Below are positions 1 to 6,737 of a stretch of 39,523 nt of DNA, one piece after another. The stretch covers positions 1-39,523 of the forward strand of contig NZ_JAGGQW010000064.1 of assembly GCF_018613065.1 (NCBI RefSeq), written 5' to 3'. A model generated the notes under the pieces. The model had not been told where the DNA came from and did no database searches. It saw nothing but the letters and a program-made list of their open reading frames with translations. Numbering within the stretch: the stretch's first letter is position 1; every line of letters starts with the position of its first letter. The stretch is from Bacillus sp. ISL-7 (GTDB lineage Bacteria; Bacillota; Bacilli; Bacillales_B; DSM-18226). The position numbers and the translations under genes were made by a program.

Positions 1-22
1 AATGCCTTTTGTCTACAATCTG

Positions 23-50
23 CGGGACAGTTAACCTGTCCCTTTTGTTG
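23..50 (+). terminator. Intrinsic terminator of a gene left of the window
   Basis: The arms GGGACAG and CTGTCCC flank a short TTAAC loop and are followed by TTTTG. It would end a plus-strand transcript entering from the left; that gene is outside the window. Confidence 0.6.
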
Positions 51-350
51 TTCTAATGGGGCGTTTCTGTTATGTAAAAGTATTGGAAAATTAAAGAGAT
101 TGGAAATTCCTAACGGGTTGCTTTGGTTTTCCTATAAATCTTCCGTTAACCCCTCCTTTAACTATCCTGCTTAAAGTTTGTCGAAAAAGCAAAGGGATCG
201 CCGCAGCACTTCCCGATCTTCACCTCTTGAAACTGTTAGTTAAACAATTTCGTGTTCATGTTTTCTTAAAATGTTTATTTTCGAGGAAGAATAATCCTTA
301 CCTTACAGGAAATTCTAAGATTTAATTAGGAAAAATAAGGGGAATGTAAA
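51..350. other. Gene-free stretch upstream of the DUF3231 gene
   Basis: I see no open frame with a ribosome binding site here. The stretch is AT-rich towards its right end, where AAGGGG at about 336-343 serves the ATG at 351. No convincing sigma-A promoter was recognised. Confidence 0.4.
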
Positions 351-379
351 ATGGATCTACAAAAATAACTCCAGCAGAA

Positions 380-1330
380 ATGACAAATTTATGGAATTCA
401 TATTTAATTAACACAATGACACAATGGGTTACAAGATATTTTATAGCGAATTGTCAGGATGAAGATTTACGTCCTATCCTTAAGTATGCGGAAGAGATGG
501 CAATAACAGAAGTCCAAAAGTCTAGAACTTTCCTAGAAGAGGCAAATCATCCACTCCCTCAAAAGTTTGATGCTGAAGATGTGGATGTTAATGCTCCTGC
601 TCTCTTCACAGACAAGTTTGTCCTCATTCTTAAAGGTGTGTTGTGTCAAGAGTCACTAGGTGTTTATTCACTTTCATTAAGCACTTCAACACGGACTGAT
701 ATTCGTCAATTTTATGAAGATTGCCTAAAAAATGCTTCACAACTATTTAATAGGTTGGCTGACCTTATGATAAAAAAAGGGTTACACCATCCGGAAATAC
801 ATATCCCTACTCCAGAACTTGTTGAAAAAGTTAGTAAGCAGAACTTTTTGGCTGGTTGGTTCACTGAACGTCGTCCACTAACATCTTATGAAATCACTCA
901 ATTAGTAGCCAACATTCGAATTAATGAAGTAACAAAAGAGTTTATGAGAGGTTTTGCTCAAGTCACTCGGTCAAACGAATTTAAAAATCACTTTCACCGT
1001 GGAGCAGAGATCAGGCAAAAGCATATTGAAATATTCCAATCAATTCTTCTTGCTAATGAATTACCTCAACTACCTACGTGGGAAAGCGAGGTTACTGACA
1101 CAACCGTTCCTCCTTTTTCCGATAGACTAATGTTGTTTAAAATGACATTGCTAACAGGAGCAACGGCAGGACATTATGGAGTTTCACTTTCAAGTGTCCT
1201 AAGAAAAGATATTGGAGCTCACTATACACGTTTAATGGCAGAGGAATTACTATATGGTGAAGATTGTGTCAACTTAATGATTGAACATGAATTTTTGGAC
1301 CAACTTCCAATGGCAAAGGAACGGAAATAA
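380..1330 (+). CDS. DUF3231 family protein, 5' end frameshifted
   Basis: Soluble protein of 316 residues made of two similar halves, each beginning with a helix of the type found in the DUF3231 family of Bacillus (LWNSYLINTM near residue 4; LTSYEITQLVANIRINEV near 167). The family has no established function. Members normally start a few residues earlier with an ITPAE-type motif. Here ITPAE is encoded just upstream of ATG 380 in the same frame, but no in-frame start precedes it. The well-placed ribosome binding site (AAGGGG) serves ATG 351, whose frame stops after five codons at an A5 run. One extra A would give a start MDLQKITPAEM in frame. The coding region is otherwise intact. The translated start is therefore uncertain, and the gene may be weakly expressed or a recent pseudogene. 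Confidence 0.7.
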   Translation: MTNLWNSYLINTMTQWVTRYFIANCQDEDLRPILKYAEEMAITEVQKSRTFLEEANHPLPQKFDAEDVDVNAPALFTDKFVLILKGVLCQESLGVYSLSLSTSTRTDIRQFYEDCLKNASQLFNRLADLMIKKGLHHPEIHIPTPELVEKVSKQNFLAGWFTERRPLTSYEITQLVANIRINEVTKEFMRGFAQVTRSNEFKNHFHRGAEIRQKHIEIFQSILLANELPQLPTWESEVTDTTVPPFSDRLMLFKMTLLTGATAGHYGVSLSSVLRKDIGAHYTRLMAEELLYGEDCVNLMIEHEFLDQLPMAKERK

Positions 1331-1382
1331 AGTCTTTTATTTGGAGATTATTAATGAAAATTATAAAGAACAATATATTTTA

Positions 1383-1424
1383 AAGTGTCATCTTTTCTAT
1401 ATATACAAGATGACACTTGATTTG
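1383..1424 (+). terminator. Terminator after the DUF3231 gene
   Basis: A 12-bp perfect stem (AAGTGTCATCTT paired with AAGATGACACTT) with a 12-nt AT-rich loop is followed by GATTTG. It sits 50 bases after the stop codon. Confidence 0.7.
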
Positions 1425-1452
1425 TTTAACAGATAACGACCTACTTCCACTT

Positions 1453-1770
1453 TTAGAAATAACTTCTGTAATAATATAACATTACTCCAAGGGTAATGAT
1501 GGTATAAGCCAGGGAGGTTAGGAAAACAACACTTGGTGAAAACTCATACTTTTGTTGATCAACTTTGACCCCAGTGGTGCCTTGAACTGTCATATCTAAA
1601 TATCTTGAAGTGTGGCCGCCTTTTGAAGTAAAGAACCAAATAAAAACGGTAACTGCTAATCCAATAAAGAAGGAATAATCAATGAATTTTGTATGGGTAT
1701 AATACGTTATGGCAAAACTCAATCCTGTTAAAACTAAAAACGTAATCACGATGGTAATTAGTCTTTTCAT
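1453..1770 (-). CDS. Small three-helix membrane protein, unknown function
   Basis: 105 residues. Hydrophobic segments lie at about residues 4-22, 31-48 and 80-100, with a polar stretch between the second and third (SKGGHTSRYLDMTVQGTTG). The start is supported by AAGGGGAG about 9 bases upstream of ATG. I do not recognise the family and no catalytic motif is visible. It is followed by no gene on its strand inside the operon distance, so it appears monocistronic. An integral membrane location is the only inference I make. Confidence 0.6.
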   Translation of the reverse strand: MKRLITIVITFLVLTGLSFAITYYTHTKFIDYSFFIGLAVTVFIWFFTSKGGHTSRYLDMTVQGTTGVKVDQQKYEFSPSVVFLTSLAYTIITLGVMLYYYRSYF

Positions 1771-1897
1771 TATTTTTAACTCCCCTTTTAAAATAGTTAT
1801 CTCTATATACGGATTTACCGCAAAAGGGTTCCAATTATTGGGTTTTTAATATTAGCTCTTTGTTCACAGAGGTACAGAACCATTTACCAGGCTTAAC

Positions 1898-1924
1898 CAA
1901 AAAGAAGGACCCAATATGGTCCCC
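1898..1924 (-). terminator. Terminator of the methyltransferase gene
   Basis: Read on the minus strand, GGGGACC and GGGTCC pair around an ATATT loop and are followed by TTCTTTTT. It starts a few bases after the methyltransferase stop codon. Confidence 0.65.
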
Positions 1925-1928
1925 GTGA

Positions 1929-2702
1929 TTACTCTTTTATCCCCAGCACACGAATCCGCTTATAATCCGCGATCCACTCACCGTTGCGGAATAAAACTTC
2001 TCTTAGGTTCTCTTCCACTCTTGTGATGATTAACTCTTTGGTTTCGCTTGTCACTCCTTCGAACATGCTTGTGGCGAACATCTCGATCCAGTTTCTTAAG
2101 CCTTGCTCTCCAGATAAAGGGGTCGGCCGATCAAAATGTTGGGCGTGGGTGACCCGAAATCCTACTTGTTCCATTATGGATGTGTATTCGGCAATGCTTG
2201 GGTAGTACCAAGGGAACTGCTCAGATTTATACGCAGTTCCGTGTTCGCCTAATTGGTTAATGATTGCATCGGTAATTTTCTGGACGTTGCCTTTCCCGCC
2301 GAATTCAGCGACAAATCTGCCCCCAGGTTTTAAGGCATTATAGATGGACTGTAGAGCCTGTTTTGGAGTTTTAATCCAATGAAGTGTAGCATTAGAGAAA
2401 ACTGCATCAAACTCGTTGGTGTACCCCATGTTCACAGCGTCCTGTACCTTGAAGGTGAGACCCGGGTACTTTTTTTGGGCCTGCTGGATCATGTTTTCGG
2501 ATTTATCAATCCCAATAATATCGACGCCTAGTTGATTCAGTTGGTTGGCTAGATCCCCTGTTCCGCAGCCAAGATCAAGAATCTTTTCACCTGACTGCGG
2601 TGCTAGCCATTGGACCAAATCCCCTCCAAATTGAGAAACAAAAGAATGCTTCGTATCATATAAACTTGCACACCAACTATCTTCCTTCACCCTATTAGCC
2701 AT
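1929..2702 (-). CDS. Class I SAM-dependent methyltransferase
   Basis: 257-residue soluble methyltransferase of the type-11 (UbiE / trans-aconitate methyltransferase-like) group. Motif I is ILDLGCGTGDLANQL at about residues 41-55, the SAM-binding glycine loop. Motif II is the acidic end of the second strand (IIGIDKSENMI, about 61-71). A third conserved stretch, AVFSNATLHWI at about 99-109, matches the family's post-II region. The C-terminal part is helical and probably makes the substrate pocket. The substrate cannot be told from sequence; small carboxylic acids are methylated by trans-aconitate relatives. A run of AAGGGG precedes the ATG. Its own terminator follows and the gene appears to stand alone. 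Confidence 0.85.
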   Translation of the reverse strand: MANRVKEDSWCASLYDTKHSFVSQFGGDLVQWLAPQSGEKILDLGCGTGDLANQLNQLGVDIIGIDKSENMIQQAQKKYPGLTFKVQDAVNMGYTNEFDAVFSNATLHWIKTPKQALQSIYNALKPGGRFVAEFGGKGNVQKITDAIINQLGEHGTAYKSEQFPWYYPSIAEYTSIMEQVGFRVTHAQHFDRPTPLSGEQGLRNWIEMFATSMFEGVTSETKELIITRVEENLREVLFRNGEWIADYKRIRVLGIKE

Positions 2703-2773
2703 TTTCTCACAACCCCTTTTAGATACTCCATTTAATAATTATAACAAAGGGATGTGGAAAATACCCGTTTGAT

Positions 2774-2817
2774 GTCCTCCGCAGGAGGACATGTGTCCAT
2801 GGACGGTGCCTGACACC
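2774..2817. repeat. Dispersed GGTGTCAGGCACC element with GTCCTCC hairpin
   Basis: The core GGTGCCTGACACC is at 2805-2817. To its left lie the hairpin GTCCTCC-gca-GGAGGAC (2774-2790) and a GGACATGTGTCC half-palindrome. The same core occurs 12 times in the window and is often paired with a GGACA/TGTCC motif. Confidence 0.8.
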
Positions 2818-2829
2818 ATTATTGTGACA

Positions 2830-3306
2830 TTATTGTTTCTCGGAGGTTTTACTAATGAGAGACATGAGGATGCGCACGATTAAAAAGGTGGATGCGATGG
2901 ATGCAAAGCTATGTAGTGAGGTCCAGGATTTTTTATATTTGATTAATTTTGTGTTTTTTTCGAGCCAAGATTCAACTAGTGTCGATGGTAGTGTAAATAA
3001 TAGGCACTTGGCCAGAATTCCTATAATACCTGAATTTCTAGTTACTTGATTGAAATAAATGCAGCTGATTGGGAAAATGAGATAGCTAAATAAAACACTT
3101 ATGTCAAAGCTTTTTGATAAGTTAACAGGGTATTTTAAATATCCTCTTTTTACTAATAAATTATCGAGAATGGTGGCAATATAGCTCTTCATTAAGAAAA
3201 TAATCAGCCAGTCCTTTATAGGTGGCTTTCGAATTAAGTTAAAGAACGTACCAATCCCAAAAACAAATAAAAACCTTAAGATGTTTTTTTCAAACTGATT
3301 TCGCAT
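2830..3306 (-). CDS. CBO0543-type membrane protein
   Basis: About 158 residues with four hydrophobic segments. It resembles the CBO0543 family of Firmicute membrane proteins, with the signature KPPIKDWLIIFLMKSYIAT followed by LDNLLVKRGYLKYP and a FDISVLFSYLIFPISC segment. The family is common in spore-formers but its role is not established. ATG 3306 is preferred over the GTG nine bases upstream, because GAGGGG lies eight bases before the ATG and would overlap the GTG. The gene is flanked on both sides by copies of the dispersed repeat and stands alone. Confidence 0.7.
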   Translation of the reverse strand: MRNQFEKNILRFLFVFGIGTFFNLIRKPPIKDWLIIFLMKSYIATILDNLLVKRGYLKYPVNLSKSFDISVLFSYLIFPISCIYFNQVTRNSGIIGILAKCLLFTLPSTLVESWLEKNTKLIKYKKSWTSLHSFASIASTFLIVRILMSLISKTSEKQ

Positions 3307-3452
3307 TTTCTTCACCCCTCAAGCATGTCGCCTTAGTTTAACCAATAAAGCTGGAAAAAAAGTACTGCATTTATTATTGTTGCTTTAAGCTCTCTCCATT
3401 TACCGCCAGTGCAGCTTTCGCTTTGACACGGTAAATACAAGCATAGAAATAA

Positions 3453-3478
3453 GGCCAATCTCAGTAGCGAGATTGACC
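3453..3478 (-). terminator. Possible terminator downstream of ytbE
   Basis: On the minus strand, GGTCAATCTC pairs with GAGATTGGCC around GCTACT and is followed by TTATTTC. It is 136 bases past the ytbE stop, beyond a repeat cluster, so the assignment is tentative. Confidence 0.4.
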
Positions 3479-3520
3479 TGTCCACACCTGGCGGACGAAT
3501 AGGTGCATTTGTCCACGAAC

Positions 3521-3605
3521 GGTGCCTGACACCAAAGATGGATGACACCAATGATGGATGACATAAAAGATGTAACACCAATGATGGCACTAAAGATGGA
3601 ACCAA
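3521..3605. repeat. Dispersed element followed by a decaying GACACC array
   Basis: A full core GGTGCCTGACACC (3521-3533) is followed by repeated half-sites of the form GACACCAAAGATGGAT at about 3528, 3544, 3560, 3574, 3586 and 3598. The spacing is 16, 16, 14, 12 and 12 bases, and the copies become less perfect away from the core. Confidence 0.75.
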
Positions 3606-3613
3606 AGGTAATT

Positions 3614-4438
3614 TTAAAAGTCAAAGTTGTCGGGGTCTGGGCCGACGCGGTGGTTTTGGTTTAGGTTGTTGATTTGGTGCATGTCTTCTTGTGTTAGCTC
3701 AAAGTCGAATACTTGTGAGTTTTCAATGATTCGGTGTTCTTTTGTTGATTTTGGGATGGTAACGATGCCGTTTTGCAGATCCCAGCGCAGGATGATTTGG
3801 GCGACTGATTTCTTGTATTTTACGGCGATTGCTGCCAATCCTTCATTGTCTAACAATTGGCCTTGCATTAATGGCGACCAGGCTTCCATCTGAATTCCCT
3901 GTTCACGGCAGAATGCTTGGACTTCATTTTGGGTTAAGCGCGGATGGTATTCGACTTGGTTTACCATTGGCTTAATTTCTGCATCTTTCATCAGGTCTTC
4001 AAGGTGGTGCACTTGGAAATTGCTTACCCCAATTGCACGTACACGCCCTTCTTTATAAAGCGTTTCTAATGCTCGCCACGCCTCCTTGTATTTCCCAGCC
4101 ACAGGCCAATGAATCAGATAGAGGTCCAGGTACTCTAAACCTAGTTTATCTAGGCTTGTTTGATACGCTGCTAATGTGGATTCGTAGCCGAGGTCAGCAT
4201 TCCAAACCTTGGATGTGACAAATAAATCTTCTCTAGCGATGCCTGATTCCTTAATCCCTTGTCCGACACCCTCTTCGTTTTCATAGATGGCCGCTGTATC
4301 AATGCTGCGGTAACCATGTTGGATCGCTGTTTTCACCGCGTTCACGAGCTCCGGTCCTTCCTCTACTTTAAAAACGCCAAGGCCGAACCAAGGCATTTTT
4401 ACTCCGTTATTTAATGTAGTTGTACTTTGTAAGTTCAT
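3614..4438 (-). CDS. ytbE: Aldo/keto reductase YtbE
   Basis: 274-residue NADPH-dependent aldo/keto reductase, a cytoplasmic TIM-barrel enzyme that reduces aldehydes or ketones. Family features are visible: the opening NNGVKMPWFGLGVFKVEEG, SIDTAAIYENEEGVG with the catalytic Asp and Tyr (about residues 47-52), SKVWNADLGY with the catalytic Lys, and LIHWP with the catalytic His. The C terminus RVGPDPDNFDF closely resembles B. subtilis YtbE. The neighbours support this: ytbD lies upstream on the same strand and the ytcD-type regulator is divergent, as in B. subtilis. A strong GAGGAGG precedes the ATG. A 293-base gap carrying a tandem array separates it from ytbD. The physiological substrate is not known from sequence. 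Confidence 0.9.
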   Translation of the reverse strand: MNLQSTTTLNNGVKMPWFGLGVFKVEEGPELVNAVKTAIQHGYRSIDTAAIYENEEGVGQGIKESGIAREDLFVTSKVWNADLGYESTLAAYQTSLDKLGLEYLDLYLIHWPVAGKYKEAWRALETLYKEGRVRAIGVSNFQVHHLEDLMKDAEIKPMVNQVEYHPRLTQNEVQAFCREQGIQMEAWSPLMQGQLLDNEGLAAIAVKYKKSVAQIILRWDLQNGIVTIPKSTKEHRIIENSQVFDFELTQEDMHQINNLNQNHRVGPDPDNFDF

Positions 4439-4563
4439 CTAATGTTCCTCCTCGAGATTTAAGTTGTTAATTTTAACCTAGCAAGATCGTTTTACATGTT
4501 CTGTTAGGATGTTTTCGTAGATTACAGCTTTTTACTACTTTTCAACGCCTTAGCCGCTTAAAT

Positions 4564-4701
4564 TCAGTGTAAAATTACACCCCATCAACCGATTTTAAGA
4601 TATATCAACGGAAAATTACCTTTTATCAGCGATAAATAAATTTTATCAGCGAAACTAAGTCATTAATCAGCGGAAACACGATTTTTTCAGCGAATCAATA
4701 T
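4564..4701 (+). repeat. Tandem TCAGCG-type array, pitch 20-21 bp
   Basis: Seven units start at 4564, 4585, 4605, 4626, 4646, 4667 and 4687. Spacing alternates 21, 20, 21, 20, 21, 20. The consensus is about WTCARCGRAAA followed by an AT-rich spacer; the two leftmost units are the most degenerate. It fills the gap between ytbD and ytbE, and I see no promoter, terminator or gene in it. Confidence 0.85.
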
Positions 4702-4731
4702 TTTTGGTACGCGCTTTTAATTATTATTGCT

Positions 4732-5937
4732 TTAGCAAGCTTCTTCTGATAAAACTGGTTGGACTCTCCGCTCCAATGCTCGGCTCCATCCTGTTAGGAT
4801 AGCCGCTGCGAGGACCATTATTGCTCCGATCCATGTGGTGTGGATGAGGCCAAGTGTGTCGGTGATGGTGCCGCCTAGGTAGGAACCGATGGCGATTCCG
4901 GCGTTGAAGGCGGCGATGTTGATGGCTGATGCGACATCGACGGCACTCGGGACGTAGCGCTCTGCAAGGATGACGACGTATACTTGCAGTCCTGGTACGT
5001 TCATAAAGGCGAGTAAGCCCATAAAGATAATCGTGATGAGGCCCGCGATCTTGAATTGTGCTGTGAACATCAAGACGAAAAGGACAACGGCCTGGACGAT
5101 AAACATATAAAATAGGGATCCAATCGGATTGCGGTTCGAGAGCTTTCCGCCCACCATGTTGCCAATGGCGATCGCCAATCCGTAGGCGAGTAAAATTATT
5201 GCAATTGAGCCTTCTTTAAAGCCGGTTATTTCCTGTAGTAATGGTGACAAATAAGTAAAGACAACAAATGTGCCGCCATACCCCAGTGCCGTGATTGTGA
5301 ATAGAAGTAAGAGCCGGCCATTGGTCAGGAGCTTGAACTGGTCTCGAACGCTGGTCTGGGTTCCTTTTTTCAAAAAAGAAGGAATGAGAATCCAGTTGGC
5401 GATGAAGCCGATGATGCCCACGGCGATGATGATGACGAAGGCTAGTCGCCAGCCATATTGTTGGCCAATGAATGTTCCGAATGGAACGCCCGTAACGGTG
5501 GCGACGGTGAGGCCGGAGAACATGATGGATATGGCACTGGCGCGGCGGTTGGCCGGGACGAGGTCGGCGGCGATGGTTGAGCCGATCGACATGAAGACGC
5601 CGTGCGACAGTGCGGAAATCACGCGAGCGACAAGTAGGACGCTGATGCTTGTTGCGCTTGCGGCGATGCTGTTACCGATGATGAAGACGATCATAATCCA
5701 TAATAAAAGCGTTTTTCGTGACATTCTCGATGTCAGTGATGTTAGGACGGGTGCTCCGAATGTGACCCCGAGAGCGTATAGGGAGACGGTTAGTCCGGCC
5801 GTTGTGACGGGAATGTCTAAATCGTTGGCGATGAGCGGCAGCAGGCCGACGCTGATAAATTCGGTGGTTCCGATCGCGAAGGCGCTGACGGCTAGGGCCA
5901 GTAGTGCGAATGTGCTTTGTTGTTTATTTAAAGGCAT
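4732..5937 (-). CDS. ytbD: MFS efflux transporter YtbD
   Basis: 401-residue integral membrane protein of the major facilitator superfamily, drug:H+ antiporter type with about 12 helices. The N terminus (FALLALAVSAFAIGTTEFIS, then LLPLIANDL) is the signature of the AraJ/NepI/YdhP group. The loop 2-3 motif (TSLTSRMSRKTLLL, about 67-80) and the GFxxA-like segment in helix 5 (SGLTVATVTGVPFGTFIGQQ) are present. By family it should export a small molecule such as a sugar, nucleoside or drug; the substrate is unknown. AGGAGGA lies seven bases before ATG. It is divergent from the ytcD-like regulator, which probably controls it, and precedes ytbE. Confidence 0.9.
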   Translation of the reverse strand: MPLNKQQSTFALLALAVSAFAIGTTEFISVGLLPLIANDLDIPVTTAGLTVSLYALGVTFGAPVLTSLTSRMSRKTLLLWIMIVFIIGNSIAASATSISVLLVARVISALSHGVFMSIGSTIAADLVPANRRASAISIMFSGLTVATVTGVPFGTFIGQQYGWRLAFVIIIAVGIIGFIANWILIPSFLKKGTQTSVRDQFKLLTNGRLLLLFTITALGYGGTFVVFTYLSPLLQEITGFKEGSIAIILLAYGLAIAIGNMVGGKLSNRNPIGSLFYMFIVQAVVLFVLMFTAQFKIAGLITIIFMGLLAFMNVPGLQVYVVILAERYVPSAVDVASAINIAAFNAGIAIGSYLGGTITDTLGLIHTTWIGAIMVLAAAILTGWSRALERRVQPVLSEEAC

Positions 5938-6030
5938 GAATTTTCCTCCTCATTTGTGTTGGTTTATTTAAAAGGGTATGATTGTTTTCATCCGGCAAAT
6001 GTTATTATGGGATATATGAGGAATATTAGG

Positions 6031-6090
6031 AAGTACGCACTTTAAAGTGATATAGGTACCTTTGGGTGCAGTAGGTACTTTTCGGTGCCT
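6031..6090. promoter_or_regulatory. Candidate HxlR-type operators in the ytbD/ytcD divergent region
   Basis: Three elements are visible: the perfect palindrome CACTTTAAAGTG (6038-6049) and two direct copies, TAGGTACCTTTGGGTGC (6053-6069) and TAGGTACTTTTCGGTGC (6072-6088), identical at 15 of 17 positions and 19 bp apart. They lie between the regulator and the transporter. Binding by the YtcD-like protein is inferred from context. Confidence 0.5.
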
Positions 6091-6115
6091 ATCTGAATGA
6101 GGAGGAGTATGTGTG

Positions 6116-6487
6116 ATGGAGAAGAAGAAATACAATATATCGGTGGAAGCGACGCTTGAGGTGATTGGGGGGAAATGGAAGTGTGTAATTCTCTGCCATT
6201 TGACGCATGGGAAAAAGCGGACGAGTGAATTGAAGCGGTTGATGCCGAATATTACGCAGAAGATGTTGACCCAGCAGCTGCGGGAGTTGGAGGAGGATGG
6301 CGTGATTAATCGGATTATTTATAATCAGATACCGCCTAAGGTTGAGTATGAGCTGAGTGAGTATGGCCAGAGCTTGGAGGGGATTCTGAATTCGCTTTGT
6401 ACATGGGGCGAGAATCATATTACGAGGGTCTACGGAGATAAGTTTTCTGTCCTGGAGGAAAATGTATTGAATGATCATCTTAAATAG
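6116..6487 (+). CDS. ytcD: HxlR-family transcriptional regulator (YtcD-like)
   Basis: 123-124-residue winged helix-turn-helix regulator of the HxlR/DUF24 family, whose members often respond to electrophiles or oxidants. Visible features: the opening YNISVEATLEVIGGKWKCVI, the recognition region RTSELKRLMPNITQKMLTQQ and the wing LEEDGVINRIIYNQIPPKVE, all in family order. Cysteines lie at the first helix (KWKCVILCHL), a position where thiol sensing is possible but not shown. ATG 6116 has GGAGGAG eight bases upstream; GTG 6113 is too close to it. It is divergent from ytbD with repeated motifs between, suggesting autoregulation plus control of ytbD-ytbE. Confidence 0.88.
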   Translation: MEKKKYNISVEATLEVIGGKWKCVILCHLTHGKKRTSELKRLMPNITQKMLTQQLRELEEDGVINRIIYNQIPPKVEYELSEYGQSLEGILNSLCTWGENHITRVYGDKFSVLEENVLNDHLK

Positions 6488-6499
6488 ACGGTTTTTATT

Positions 6500-6561
6500 G
6501 GTGTCAGGCACCGTTTGTGATCTACGTCCACTGCCAATAGTATTTTCCAGTGTCAGGCACC
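6500..6561. repeat. Pair of dispersed GGTGTCAGGCACC elements
   Basis: Cores are at 6500-6512 and 6549-6561 in direct orientation, both followed by a TTTGTGATS tail (CCGTTTGTGATC and CCATTTGTGATG). They are 49 bases apart, just after ytcD, and lie in the frame of the truncated gene at 6691. Confidence 0.8.
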
Positions 6562-6569
6562 ATTTGTGA

Positions 6570-6691
6570 TGCTCACCTTTTGCCCCATAATTCTTCACAC
6601 TGGCCCCCAAGGGATTGTTCACCAGTTTCGTAACGATATAGAATGAAAGGAGCGTTAGTGATAATAAAATTAAAAAAGTCACTTTTTTCAT
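6570..6691 (-). pseudogene. 5' fragment of a small membrane or secreted protein gene
   Basis: A strong AAGGAGCG precedes ATG 6691, and the first 38 codons look genuine: MKKVTFLILLSLTLLSFYIV is a signal anchor, followed by TKLVNNPLGASVKNYGAK. After that the frame runs through two copies of the dispersed repeat and then antisense to ytcD, giving an implausible protein. I read it as a gene whose 3' part was lost, with the break close to the repeats. The family is not recognised. A very short genuine protein remains possible. Confidence 0.45.
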
Positions 6692-6737
6692 TTTACGCTC
6701 CTTTTTTATAGGGATTTTTTACACTTATACCTGCTTT

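Noticed and set aside
322..346. Sigma-B-like promoter before the DUF3231 gene (ATTTAA-14-GGGAAT)
   Set aside because: The -10 would overlap the ribosome site, so the transcript would start at the start codon; both boxes also carry a mismatch.
3333..3624. Minus-strand frames rich in P, S and V below ytbE
   Set aside because: They cover the dispersed repeat and its half-site array and have no ribosome site or family similarity.
5270..5971. 233-codon plus-strand frame
   Set aside because: It is antisense to the clear MFS transporter gene ytbD and its sequence resembles no protein.
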